64,000 bases of DNA from Candidatus Dormiibacterota bacterium (GTDB lineage: Bacteria; Chloroflexota; Dormibacteria; Dormibacterales; Dormibacteraceae): NCBI GenBank assembly GCA_003139695.1, contig PLJM01000018.1, positions 1-64,000 of the forward strand, in the 5' to 3' direction. This document shows positions 50,059-57,829 of the stretch, one piece after another (position 1 is the stretch's first letter; the number at the start of each line of letters is the position of its first letter). The translations under genes and the position numbers were made by a program. The notes beneath the pieces were generated by a model. That model had not been told where the DNA came from. It saw only the letters and a list, made by a program, of their open reading frames with translations, and searched no databases.

Positions 50059-50883
50059 CTATTGACCCGTTTTCCAGACCCGGTTCAGGCTGCCGCTCGA
50101 GTAACCCTCGAGGTCGACCGAGACGAACTTGTAGCCCGTCGCGCGGAGCAACTCGACGACGCGATCGCGCTCGTCGACGAGGTGCGGGATCTCGGCCGGC
50201 TCGACTTCGATCCTCGCCACGTCGCCGTGGTGGCGGACGCGGACCTGCCGGAAGCCGATCGCCTTCAAAGCCTGCTCGGCCGCTTCGATCTGGCGAAGCG
50301 CGGCCACCGTTACCGGCGTGCCGTGCGGGATGCGCGACGACAGGCAGGCGAACGAAGGCTTGTTCCAGTTCGGAAGACCCAGGGTGCGCGCCGCCGCGCG
50401 GATATCCGATTTGCCCATACCCGCCTCCAGCAGCGGGAAGCGCACGCCGCGGCGGATGGCTGAACCATGCCCCGGCCGGTGGTCGCCGGCATCGTCGGCG
50501 GTCGCTCCGTACGCGAGGTGCGCGAGACCGAGGTCGTGCTGGATGGGCTCAAGCGTGTCGAAAAGCTCCTCCTTGCAATGGAAGCAGCGATCCGGGTTGT
50601 TTCGGGTGTAGGCCTCGAGCTCGACCTCGCTCGTCGTGACCTCAACGAGGCGAGCGCCGAGGGACTGCGCCAGCGCGCGCGCTTCCTCTTGCTCGGACTC
50701 TGGGTATGCGGGCGAGCTCGCCAGCACCGCGACCGCGCCGTCGCCCAGCTCTTCGAGAGCCAGCTTCAGCAGCAGCGAGGAGTCGACTCCACCCGAGTAG
50801 GCGACGAGGACCGAGCCGAGATCGCGCACGATCCCACGGGCTTGGTCAAGGCGGGTGGCGTCGAGGCGGTCGAGCTGGATCAT
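50059..50883 (-). CDS. larE: LarE-like ATP-dependent sulfur transferase
   Basis: 274 aa. PP-loop pyrophosphatase motif AYSGGVDSSLLLK (Ser30-Ser35), RCFHCKEELFDTL (Cys100, Cys103), and PSFACLSSRIPHGTP with Cys180 at the position of the sacrificial Cys of Lactobacillus LarE. LarE supplies sulfur to the pyridinium dinucleotide that becomes the nickel pincer cofactor of lactate racemase. LarA, LarB and LarC are not in the window. It could serve another sulfur-insertion step. Confidence 0.88.
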   Translation of the reverse strand: MIQLDRLDATRLDQARGIVRDLGSVLVAYSGGVDSSLLLKLALEELGDGAVAVLASSPAYPESEQEEARALAQSLGARLVEVTTSEVELEAYTRNNPDRCFHCKEELFDTLEPIQHDLGLAHLAYGATADDAGDHRPGHGSAIRRGVRFPLLEAGMGKSDIRAAARTLGLPNWNKPSFACLSSRIPHGTPVTVAALRQIEAAEQALKAIGFRQVRVRHHGDVARIEVEPAEIPHLVDERDRVVELLRATGYKFVSVDLEGYSSGSLNRVWKTGQ

Positions 50884-50901
50884 CCTCTCTGAAAGGAGAG
50901 G

Positions 50902-51747
50902 TTAGCTTGCCTGGGCTTGCGAAGGCTCCATGGCCGGCGTGCCACACCAGGCTTCGTAGTCGATCAACCCAGTGACCGTTGGGTGCTCGCCGCACAACGG
51001 GCAGGCCTTGTTATGGGGCAGCTTCAGCTCGCGGAACGTCATGTCCTCGCCCTCGAAGAGCAGGTAACGTCCGATCATCGAGCGGCCGATGTTCAGCAGG
51101 TACTTGATCGTCTCGAAGGCCATCATGCTGCCGATGATTCCGGGCAGCACTCCGAACACCCCGGCCTCGGCGCAGCTCTGCACCTCACCTGGCGGAGGGG
51201 GCTCGGGGAAGAGGCATCGGTAGCAACCGGTGCCTTTCGCGGAATCGAACAGCGCCAGGCGCCCTTCGAACCGGAGGATGCTGCCATGCACGAGCGGCTT
51301 GGCGAGGAAGTGGGCCGCGTCGTTGGCGAGGTATCGAGTCGGAAAGTTGTCGGTGCCGTCGACGATCACGTCATACGGGGCGAAGATCCGCATCGCGGTC
51401 TCCGAGTTGAGGTGCTCGCTGATGGGAACCACATCGACGTCCGGGTTCAGGTTGCGCAGAGTCTCCGCCGCCGATTCGACCTTGAGGCGGCCGATGTCTT
51501 TCGTGCCGTGCAGCAGCTGGCGCTGGAGATTGGAGGCATCGACCGTGTCGAAGTCGACAATCCCGATCTTGCCGACTCCCGCCGCCGCCAGGTACATGGC
51601 CGCCGGCGAGCCAAGGCCGCCCGCGCCCAGGAGCAGCACGCTCGAGGACAGCAGCTTGCGCTGGCCGGCTCCGCCCACCTCAGGCAGGATGAGGTGCCGC
51701 GCGTAGCGGGAGACCTGATCGGGAGTGAAGCTTCGAGCGGGTGCCAT
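50902..51747 (-). CDS. MoeB/ThiF-family E1-like adenylyltransferase
   Basis: 281 aa. FTPDQVSRYARHLILPEVGG is the MoeB/ThiF N-terminus. VLLLGAGGLGSPAAMYLAAA binds ATP, VDGTDNFPTRYLAN carries the catalytic Asp, VQSCAEAGVFGVLPG the active Cys, and CYRC plus CPLC bind zinc. It adenylates the C-terminal Gly of a ubiquitin-like sulfur carrier (MoaD, ThiS or similar). No rhodanese domain is fused. It lies beside LarE, so both may act in sulfur transfer; mobA earlier in the window also needs molybdopterin. Confidence 0.9.
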   Translation of the reverse strand: MAPARSFTPDQVSRYARHLILPEVGGAGQRKLLSSSVLLLGAGGLGSPAAMYLAAAGVGKIGIVDFDTVDASNLQRQLLHGTKDIGRLKVESAAETLRNLNPDVDVVPISEHLNSETAMRIFAPYDVIVDGTDNFPTRYLANDAAHFLAKPLVHGSILRFEGRLALFDSAKGTGCYRCLFPEPPPPGEVQSCAEAGVFGVLPGIIGSMMAFETIKYLLNIGRSMIGRYLLFEGEDMTFRELKLPHNKACPLCGEHPTVTGLIDYEAWCGTPAMEPSQAQAS

Positions 51748-51846
51748 CTCATTTCACTATACCCAGGGACCCTCTGGCCTTATTCCTAGCGGCACCCGCG
51801 CCTGCTTCCTGGGTCCTTGCCCGCTTATTCCTATAGTGAAGAGCCC

Positions 51847-52734
51847 ATGGAAACTGAATATCTGGACGAAGAGCAAGTCATTGCCCTGTACAACAAGGTT
51901 CGGACCGGCAAGCGCACCTGGCCGACCGAGATCTGGTCCTCGCCCGCCGCGCTGCAGTACGCGGTGACGATCTTCGACTACTGGATCCACAACGTGATGG
52001 GCTGGAAGGGCTGGCCCGACGCGCGTGGCAAGGTGAGCCCGGCGCTGCTCGAGGAGCACAGGCTCGCAGACCTCGTGGAGAGCGTGTTCGTCCCCGAGTT
52101 CGGCGACGACTGGCTGGACTTCGAGGTCGTGCTCAACGAGAGCATGCGGCTGTCAGAGGACGAGTCCTGGGCGCCCGACGTGGCCGACCGACAGGAGCGA
52201 GTCGAGGCTGCGTTCGAGCATGCATTCGAGCAGCTCATCGGCTCCCCCAAGCAGCAGCCCAAGCTGCTGCCCACATATCACCGTTTCCGCAACCACCTGC
52301 TGCGCATGTGGAGTGCGTTCCAGGAGGCGCAGGCCGAGCATGACAAGGCTGAGCGCGAATCTGCTGAACGGTTCTGGGCGCAGCTTCGTCTGGTCCGCAG
52401 CACGCGCGGCCAGGCGGCAGAGGCATGGTCGATCGTCAACGTCGAGGACGAGCGCCGCGGCGAGGTGACTGTGATCTGGGGCGAGCCGCACCCCTACTGC
52501 CTGGTGATCCTCGACGATGATCTCGAGGCCGGTGGTTGGGAGCAGGTTATCTACAAGCTCGAGCAGGAGATCCTGGTTGAGGAGCCCGGCGTCGTCAGCT
52601 ACGCCGTGTGGCACAAGGGCTTCGTCGGCGAGTACTACCGGTGCGCGGACTGCGGCGAGCTGCACAGCCAGTTCGACGAGGACGGTGCGAACGAGCTTCG
52701 GCTCGACGACCTGGAGCCGCCCGACGAGCCATAA
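51847..52734 (+). CDS. hypothetical protein, 295 aa
   Basis: The start at 51847 is supported by a TATAGT box ending 9 bases upstream. Residues 1-110 are acidic and Trp-rich (WPTEIWSSPAALQYAVTIFD), 110-190 are helical with a charged coil, and the C-terminal part has a beta domain (EVTVIWGEPHPYCLVILDDD) and one CxxC (RCADCGELH) that may bind a metal. No family recognised. It is divergent from the ThiF-like gene and convergent with the glucoamylase gene. Confidence 0.75.
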   Translation: METEYLDEEQVIALYNKVRTGKRTWPTEIWSSPAALQYAVTIFDYWIHNVMGWKGWPDARGKVSPALLEEHRLADLVESVFVPEFGDDWLDFEVVLNESMRLSEDESWAPDVADRQERVEAAFEHAFEQLIGSPKQQPKLLPTYHRFRNHLLRMWSAFQEAQAEHDKAERESAERFWAQLRLVRSTRGQAAEAWSIVNVEDERRGEVTVIWGEPHPYCLVILDDDLEAGGWEQVIYKLEQEILVEEPGVVSYAVWHKGFVGEYYRCADCGELHSQFDEDGANELRLDDLEPPDEP

Positions 52735-52753
52735 GCGGACGCTCTGAAGAACG

Positions 52754-54997
52754 CTAGCCGACGGTCAGCGTGTAGTTCTTGCCTTCCCAGCCGGTCATGT
52801 AGTGAGCCGTCCACGAAAAGGTGCTGCCTGCCGCTAGTTTGTTTGACGGGACCTCCGCCACCCAGACGCCAAGAGTCGTGTCGATGGCCTCGACCTCGGC
52901 AAACGTCTTCCACTCGTCGAAGGAGTAATGGACCGAGCCCGGTCGCGGCAGCTGAACCCGCAGGCGCCGTCCCGGCGCGAGCCGCGTGATCTGATGCCGG
53001 TGGGTCCAGACAAACGCCGGCTCGTGCGCCTGCCCTTCTGTGTACCGCCGCCGCGCGGGCAGCACGATGTCCGGGAAACCGCCGAGGGCGATCGTCACCA
53101 GCAGTTCGAGATACTCAGCGTGCGCCCACCCTAAAGGCGAGGCCGAACCTGTGGCGCGACCGAAATACAGGCCCTTGGCAGGGATGTCCGCCGCATCCCA
53201 CACTTGCTCGGGCAGCATCAGTCCCGGCCCCGCGAAACCTTCGAGCGACCGCACGATCTCGGCCGCGGGCAGGCCCATAGAGAAGAAATGGCGGGCTCTT
53301 TCGCCCGTCAGCACCGGCCACGCGCGCCCGCGGCCACTGCCATCCCACGGCGACCCGTCGTCCTTCTCGCCGTAGAGATCGCCGGCGTAACGACGCCAGC
53401 TGGGGCCTGCCGGCAGTGTCACCTTCAGGGTGGCATCCACTCCCTGCAGGCTGCGAAGAATGCGTTCGTCCTTTGGTCGCCGCAAGCCGTAACGCACCAA
53501 CTCCAGGAACTCTGGTGCGACGGCGCCTACCGTCGGACGAATGTCAGGATCGCCGGCGAGGCGGACGTACTGGCCGCCAGGCGTGGAGCACCAAGTCTCG
53601 ACCCGATCATTCCAGTAGTCGGCGACGGCGCGAAGGTGGCTGGCCGCCACGTGCTCGCCTGCCTCGTGCGCGAACTCGGCCGCGACGATGAGAGCAGCGA
53701 TGCAGGCGGCCAGCGTCGAGGGCGACAACCCGCCGAGGTCCTCCCATCGGTCGAGCTGGGTGAGCGGGCCTTCGCGAATCAAGAACTGGGCGGCCGGCCG
53801 AACCATCACGGGATACGGGTCGTGGTCCAGGAATCCTGCGACGCCGAGGCGCCAGGCGAGAAGGATGGGCAGCGCGACCTGGTCGAGCTCGGTCGAGGTC
53901 CAGTGCGGCGTACCGTCGACGAACCAGTTCTGAAACCAGCCGCCATCGGGGCGCTGGCGCGATTGCAGGTGGCGGAACGCGCGCAGGGCCGCGGCCGTGT
54001 CGCCTGCGTCCAGGAGGGCGGTGGCGATGCGGCACAGGTCGCGCGGCCAGACGAGGTGGTAGACGTGGTTGCCGTTGTGGTTGCTCTCGCCCCACGGTGA
54101 GCAGGGAGCCGCGACGAATGCACCTGCGTGCGATTTGTCCTCGAGGCAGCGAAGCACTGCCAGCGATGACGTGGCCAGTGCGCCTTCGTCGCCACTCACC
54201 TTGCTGAGGGCCTGTGGGAGATCGGTCTGGGTTCTCCATGCGCGCTCGAATGAAGCCCGCACGTTGCCCGCACCCTTTTGCAGAACGTGACGGGCAACCT
54301 CCTCGGCATCCGCACGCGTGTGCGCGAAGCCGATGGCGATCTGGAACGCGCCGGCGCGGATGCCCAGCTCGGCGCCGACCGCCACGTTGCCCGGCCCCGC
54401 GCGGTCGTACAGGTTCGTGAGATAGCCGTCGCCGTCGTGCAGGTCGACCTGTAGATCTGAGCTCTGGAAGTAGCCGATCGTCGCTCGGCTGAATGGTCCG
54501 ACGATGCACATCCATACGTCCTGCTGGCGCATCAGCAGGGCTGGAGGGTGCGTGTCGAGGACCTGGCCGAAGTTGCCCTCGCTGCCCGGTTGCCAGTGGG
54601 CCGAGGACTGCAAATACAGGCGGACGTCGGGGAGCTCGGGCGTGAAGGTCGCGGCGATCAGGAGTGCATTTTCTTCGGGGTCCGAGAAATATTCTTTGGT
54701 GAGTCGGTACTCCTGGTGGGTGCTCTCGACGATGAAGCCGGGCGTGCCCGGCGCGAACCACTTGACTCGATGCTGTCCGTCACTGGCATCATCGACGGGT
54801 GGGGCGCCACTGGCGGACGCGAAGAAGCGAAGCTCGTGCAGCGCCACCCTGTCGATGGAGGGAAAAAAGACCTCGCTGAGGGCTCCGTCCGCGAGCGTGT
54901 ACCAGAGCTTGCTCTTGGAACCAGGCGCGGCCCCGAAAGCCATCTTGCGACCGGGACCCCACATCGGGGGTGCTCCTGGGCCTCCTGGTGCCTCCAT
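52754..54997 (-). CDS. GH15 glucoamylase/glucodextranase-like hydrolase
   Basis: 747 aa. The N-terminal beta-sandwich (about 10-270) contains SKLWYTLADGALSEVFFPS, as in glucodextranase-type GH15. The (alpha/alpha)6 barrel includes YHLVWPRDLCRIATALLDAG, GWFQNWFVDGTPHWTSTELD, and MLPEQVWDAADIPAKGLYFG with a catalytic Glu. A C-terminal beta domain follows (HYSFDEWKTFAEVEAID). No signal peptide, so it probably acts in the cytoplasm on alpha-glucans, alongside glycogen phosphorylase and the GH57 enzymes. Confidence 0.92.
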   Translation of the reverse strand: MEAPGGPGAPPMWGPGRKMAFGAAPGSKSKLWYTLADGALSEVFFPSIDRVALHELRFFASASGAPPVDDASDGQHRVKWFAPGTPGFIVESTHQEYRLTKEYFSDPEENALLIAATFTPELPDVRLYLQSSAHWQPGSEGNFGQVLDTHPPALLMRQQDVWMCIVGPFSRATIGYFQSSDLQVDLHDGDGYLTNLYDRAGPGNVAVGAELGIRAGAFQIAIGFAHTRADAEEVARHVLQKGAGNVRASFERAWRTQTDLPQALSKVSGDEGALATSSLAVLRCLEDKSHAGAFVAAPCSPWGESNHNGNHVYHLVWPRDLCRIATALLDAGDTAAALRAFRHLQSRQRPDGGWFQNWFVDGTPHWTSTELDQVALPILLAWRLGVAGFLDHDPYPVMVRPAAQFLIREGPLTQLDRWEDLGGLSPSTLAACIAALIVAAEFAHEAGEHVAASHLRAVADYWNDRVETWCSTPGGQYVRLAGDPDIRPTVGAVAPEFLELVRYGLRRPKDERILRSLQGVDATLKVTLPAGPSWRRYAGDLYGEKDDGSPWDGSGRGRAWPVLTGERARHFFSMGLPAAEIVRSLEGFAGPGLMLPEQVWDAADIPAKGLYFGRATGSASPLGWAHAEYLELLVTIALGGFPDIVLPARRRYTEGQAHEPAFVWTHRHQITRLAPGRRLRVQLPRPGSVHYSFDEWKTFAEVEAIDTTLGVWVAEVPSNKLAAGSTFSWTAHYMTGWEGKNYTLTVG

Positions 54998-55058
54998 CGG
55001 GCGTTAAGTATGCGGAGAGGTCACGGCCGATAGAATCGAGCGACGATCCCGATCGACC

Positions 55059-55148
55059 GGGGAGGTGGCTGAGTGGCCGAAAGCACCCGCCTGCTAAGCG
55101 GGTAGGGGGTGTAAAGCTCCCTCGAGGGTTCGAATCCCTCCTTCCCCG
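55059..55148 (+). tRNA. tRNA-Ser (anticodon GCU)
   Basis: 90 nt with a long variable arm (AGGGGGTGTAAAGCTCCCT). Acceptor GGGGAGG/CTTCCCC, D arm with GCTGAGTGGCCGAAAGC, anticodon stem around CTGCTAA with anticodon GCT, T arm GAGGGTTCGAATCCCTC. No CCA encoded. A TAGAAT box at 55031-55036 is a likely -10. Three degenerate copies of its 3' end follow within 2.5 kb. Confidence 0.95.
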
Positions 55149-55216
55149 CTCCGTCAGCTTTAGAGAACTATGTCCTGAACTGAGACACCTGTCATGTCTC
55201 AAGACATCGTGCACAG

Positions 55217-55912
55217 CTATTCATCGGCGGACGGCACGTTCGACTTTGAACCAGCGCTCTTGCTGTATCGCCGAGGCAGAGCAACCAGCGCGATGCCGGT
55301 CACCGCGGCATAAAGCGCGCCGAAGATCGCGATCGGCAGCCACAAGTCAACGGCTGTTGGATTGGTTTGGTTGGAAACGCCGTTGATTTGAATCTGGCTA
55401 AAGATCCCGACGACAACGGCGGCGCCAAGGTTCGCTACGAACCACAGCCGGGCCGCCGATCTTGCCACGAAGACCCTGGCCAGCAGCAGGCCTTGCGCCA
55501 GACCGAGGACGGCGAACAGCGTGATGTCCTCAACGACAAAGATCACCGTGAAGAATGGGAACCCGTCCTGCATCAATGCCTGAATCGCGCCGACGGAAAG
55601 CAGCGCGTTTGTGATCCTTTCGGCCGGTGCGTAGATCGCCAGATCAGCCGCAAGCCACGCAACTGCGCTCACGGGTATCCACATCGCGCCGGCGAGCGAT
55701 GAGTGGCCTATAAGCAGCCGCAGAACAATGTACTGAGGGAACGCGAGGATCGCCGAGCTGACGACGATCGCGATCCAGCCGTCCCCGTCAGCGGAAATCG
55801 GGCCAAACCAGCCAGAGGCGGTACCAAGGTACTGAAGCACGGTTCCAACGATGCCCGCCAGCACCCAGGCGCCCCAGAAGGCGATCCTCCAGCGCGGAAT
55901 CCGTTGGGCCAT
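55217..55912 (-). CDS. polytopic membrane protein, 231 aa
   Basis: Start at ATG 55912 (MAQRIPRWRIAFWGAWVLAG); an upstream ATG at 55972 adds a polar, unlikely N-terminus. About six hydrophobic helices, with WAILAFPQYIVLRL-like and LWLPIAIFGALYAAVTGIAL segments and a short polar C-terminus (YSKSAGSKSNVPSADE). No family recognised. It lies between tRNA-Ser and the first degenerate copy of the tRNA 3' end, so it may be cargo of a former integration. Confidence 0.7.
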   Translation of the reverse strand: MAQRIPRWRIAFWGAWVLAGIVGTVLQYLGTASGWFGPISADGDGWIAIVVSSAILAFPQYIVLRLLIGHSSLAGAMWIPVSAVAWLAADLAIYAPAERITNALLSVGAIQALMQDGFPFFTVIFVVEDITLFAVLGLAQGLLLARVFVARSAARLWFVANLGAAVVVGIFSQIQINGVSNQTNPTAVDLWLPIAIFGALYAAVTGIALVALPRRYSKSAGSKSNVPSADE

Positions 55913-55977
55913 GCTTGCGGAACCGACTGTACATGCCGATCGCCTTAGGCGATTCGGACCCGGTACTTCCAATCGAC

Positions 55978-56001
55978 GGTTGGGACCCCTCCTTCCCCGC
56001 T
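55978..56001 (+). repeat. degenerate copy of the tRNA-Ser 3' end
   Basis: GGTTGGGACCCCTCCTTCCCCGCT matches the T-arm and acceptor end of tRNA-Ser (55128-55150) over its last 15 bases exactly and partly before that. No upstream tRNA body is present, so it is not a gene. Confidence 0.65.
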
Positions 56002-56174
56002 TATCCCGGAAACACGAGAAGCACCCGGACCACCATCACGCGGTGGTCGCGGCTGATCCTCAAGGTCTGACTCATCGAATTCAGCGTGGGTGCCGTCCTC
56101 ATCACGCCCCGTCATCGATCAGACGGTACTGGGCCGGTACTGTTGGGCCGTGATCGGAAGCCCGACCACAACCC

Positions 56175-56315
56175 TCAATCGATCTTGGAGTGGAAGAAGA
56201 AGCGCTCTTTGCGGTCATCGCTGCCGCCGTTGAACCCGGGGCGTGAGTCAACTCCCCAGATCCCTCCTGCAATGCACAAAAGGAGGAAGAGCCCGAGCGC
56301 GATATACGGCGCCAT
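56175..56315 (-). CDS. small single-span membrane protein, GIWGxDSRPGF family (copy 1)
   Basis: 46 aa: one membrane helix (MAPYIALGLFLLLCIAGG), then IWGVDSRPGFNGGSDD and a basic/Phe-rich tail. It is paralogous to the 42-aa protein at 57678-57806, identical at GIWG, DSRPGF and GG. A TAAGCT box ends 6 bases before the ATG, and the 15 bases CCGGACTAAGCTCAA are identical before both genes. No known family recognised. Short length is balanced by the paralogy and shared promoter. Confidence 0.72.
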   Translation of the reverse strand: MAPYIALGLFLLLCIAGGIWGVDSRPGFNGGSDDRKERFFFHSKID

Positions 56316-56618
56316 AGATTGAGCTTAGTCCGGGTTCAGCGAAACGGCGAATCCGCTTTTGCGCCCCGATGGCCTAAGTGATGGCAGCGGTATCACTTAT
56401 GGTGTCACGAGCGGTGGCAGGTCGGCTATGCGAGTGTCGGCTGGCCGGTCGAGTCACGCGGTTAGGTGGGCGTCGCAATTGGCCTTTCGTGCTTTAGATC
56501 GGCGTGATCCCTTATCAGCAAGTAGCGGCTGATCCTCCGGGATGACCGGGTTTGACACCCTCCCTTCCCGCTGCCAGGGGGGCGCCGGCACGCGCCCCCT
56601 CAGTTCAACTTGAGGCGG
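56316..56618. other. non-coding stretch with a tRNA-Ser 3'-end-like scar
   Basis: Contains the shared promoter of the small gene at 56175-56315 and, at 56548-56572, a third T-arm/acceptor-like sequence. No open frame with gene-like composition was found. CGGCTGATCCTC near 56526 repeats a motif at 56052. Confidence 0.5.
56548..56572 (+). repeat. degenerate tRNA-Ser-like 3' end (second scar)
   Basis: GGGTTTGACACCCTCCCTTCCCGCT resembles the tRNA-Ser T-arm/acceptor end, with the pyrimidine run shifted by one base (CCCTCCCTTCCCGCT). The same 15 bases occur in the third scar at 57582-57605. Confidence 0.55.
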
Positions 56619-56777
56619 TCATGAGGTCCCGGAGCGCCCGCGGACGAAACCGATCAGCCAGATCACGACTAGCACGATGATTGCCAGCCAGATCAAGTTG
56701 ACCAGGGCGCCAGTGGCGTGGAACAGCAGCCACAGCACGAAGAGAACGGCAGCGATCACGAGCAACAAGTGGATCAT
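56619..56777 (-). CDS. small hydrophobic protein (lmo0937/DUF5670-like)
   Basis: 52 aa with AAAGGAGG 7 bases before the ATG. Two closely spaced hydrophobic helices (MIHLLLVIAAVLFVLWLLFH and LIWLAIIVLVVIWLIGF) joined by ATGALVN, with a basic GRSG end. This matches the small membrane proteins of the lmo0937/DUF5670 type, which are stress-associated in several phyla. It is too short for many gene callers but has the best ribosome binding site in this stretch. Confidence 0.78.
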   Translation of the reverse strand: MIHLLLVIAAVLFVLWLLFHATGALVNLIWLAIIVLVVIWLIGFVRGRSGTS

Positions 56778-57206
56778 CTCAGCGCCTCCTTTGGAATGGT
56801 CCCCGCGAGCCTGGGGCTGTAGCCAAATTAGTCCAGGCCAACACTGACGTGAGAGTGCCCTCAGTCCTGCTGTCTAAAGGTCTTTGTACCCACCTACTGT
56901 GGGACCAGCAGCACTCGACGAAAGTCGCTCGCGGGGCCTAGGATTTTCGCGATAGGAGGTCATGTGTCGATGCGAAGGTCAGGTGGCATTCGGGGAGTCA
57001 GGGCGGCAGGATCGGAAATCGCCATTCGTTGGGCACTACGGCGCCACGTGTGGCGGCCGCGAACGCGATTACGGCTGATCCGTGTGCTGCTCTCACTGGA
57101 ACCGCTAACTGATCACGGGTTTGAAGCGCATCGGCCCGCGCGCCTTGAACTGCTGACGCGCGCCCCGCTTGATCGTTACTCACCGCGAATATGAAGGAGA
57201 TTGGAA
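56778..57206. other. mostly non-coding stretch with one doubtful short frame
   Basis: AGGAGG at 56954-56959 precedes ATG/GTG codons at 56962, 56964 and 56970, but the encoded peptides are Arg-rich and lack gene-like composition. No repeat or RNA gene recognised. The 3' end leads into the CsbD-like gene. Confidence 0.4.
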
Positions 57207-57374
57207 ATGAAAGATAAGGTGCGAGGCAAGACGGAGGAGATCAAGGGCAAGGTCAGCGGCGACAAGGGACTTCAACTCAAGGGCAAAGCCCGCCAGAAGA
57301 TGGGTAGGGTCAAAGAGGCCGCCAAGGCCATCGCCTACGATGTCGAGCACTCTCACGAGCAGACGAAACCTTGA
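57207..57374 (+). CDS. CsbD-like stress protein, 55 aa
   Basis: AAGGAGATTGGA upstream, ATG at 57207. The product is MKDKVRGKTEEIKGKVSGDK, then a second KGKARQKMGRVKEAAKAI unit and a short acidic tail, the repeat pattern of CsbD family proteins (hydrophilic, helical, sigma-B-type general stress regulon in Bacillus). It is somewhat shorter than typical. Lies near a DUF5670-like gene, another stress-associated type. Confidence 0.82.
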   Translation: MKDKVRGKTEEIKGKVSGDKGLQLKGKARQKMGRVKEAAKAIAYDVEHSHEQTKP

Positions 57375-57677
57375 GTTTGGGAAAAATCCTCGGAATCACG
57401 GTGGCGCTTACCCTCTAGTTGGTGCTCCAGCTATGGAGCGAGCGGCGTACCAGCTTGGCAAGCCACCGACGCGAGACCAAAGATGGCCGCTGCAAAGGGC
57501 TAGCCACGCACCCTTCACGCGTGTGGGTTTACGCCTCGCGCCGTCCATGGTTCTAACGTAACCAGCCCTACTCTGGGTGGCGGAAGGAATCCCTCCCTTC
57601 CCGCTCCCGACTCAAGCTTTGTCAGGGTTGCAGGAGCGCACTGGACGTTTCTCTGTGACCGGACTAAGCTCAAGCAA
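57375..57677. other. non-coding stretch with the third tRNA-like scar and a promoter
   Basis: Holds the tRNA-3'-end-like sequence at 57582-57605 and a promoter TGGACG (57642-57647), 17 bases, TAAGCT (57665-57670) that ends 7 bases before the next gene. No other gene seen. Confidence 0.5.
57582..57605 (+). repeat. degenerate tRNA-Ser-like 3' end (third scar)
   Basis: GGAAGGAATCCCTCCCTTCCCGCT shares GAATCCCTCC with tRNA-Ser and its last 15 bases with the scar at 56548-56572. It lies 73 bases before the second GIWGxDSRPGF gene. Confidence 0.55.
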
Positions 57678-57806
57678 ATGGGCCTGTTCTTCGTGCTCGC
57701 GGGCTTGATCCTTTTCGCCATTGTTGCGGGGATCTGGGGACTTGACTCACGGCCAGGTTTCGACGGCGGCAGCAGCAATCAGGTACGTGCTCGCCGGGAT
57801 ACCTAG
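57678..57806 (+). CDS. small single-span membrane protein, GIWGxDSRPGF family (copy 2)
   Basis: 42 aa: a membrane helix (MGLFFVLAGLILFAIVAG), then IWGLDSRPGFDGGSSN and a basic tail (QVRARRDT). It aligns without gaps over residues 1-32 with the protein at 56175-56315. A well-formed promoter (TGGACG-17-TAAGCT) ends 7 bases before the ATG, so the message is probably leaderless. The CCGGACTAAGCTCAA stretch is shared with copy 1. Function unknown. Confidence 0.72.
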   Translation: MGLFFVLAGLILFAIVAGIWGLDSRPGFDGGSSNQVRARRDT

Positions 57807-57829
57807 CGCCGCGGTACTCGCGGGAGCGA

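Noticed and set aside
56964..57194. Arg-rich 76-residue frame after an AGGAGG box
   Set aside because: Competing start codons in several frames and an improbable composition; kept only as a doubtful note in the non-coding stretch.
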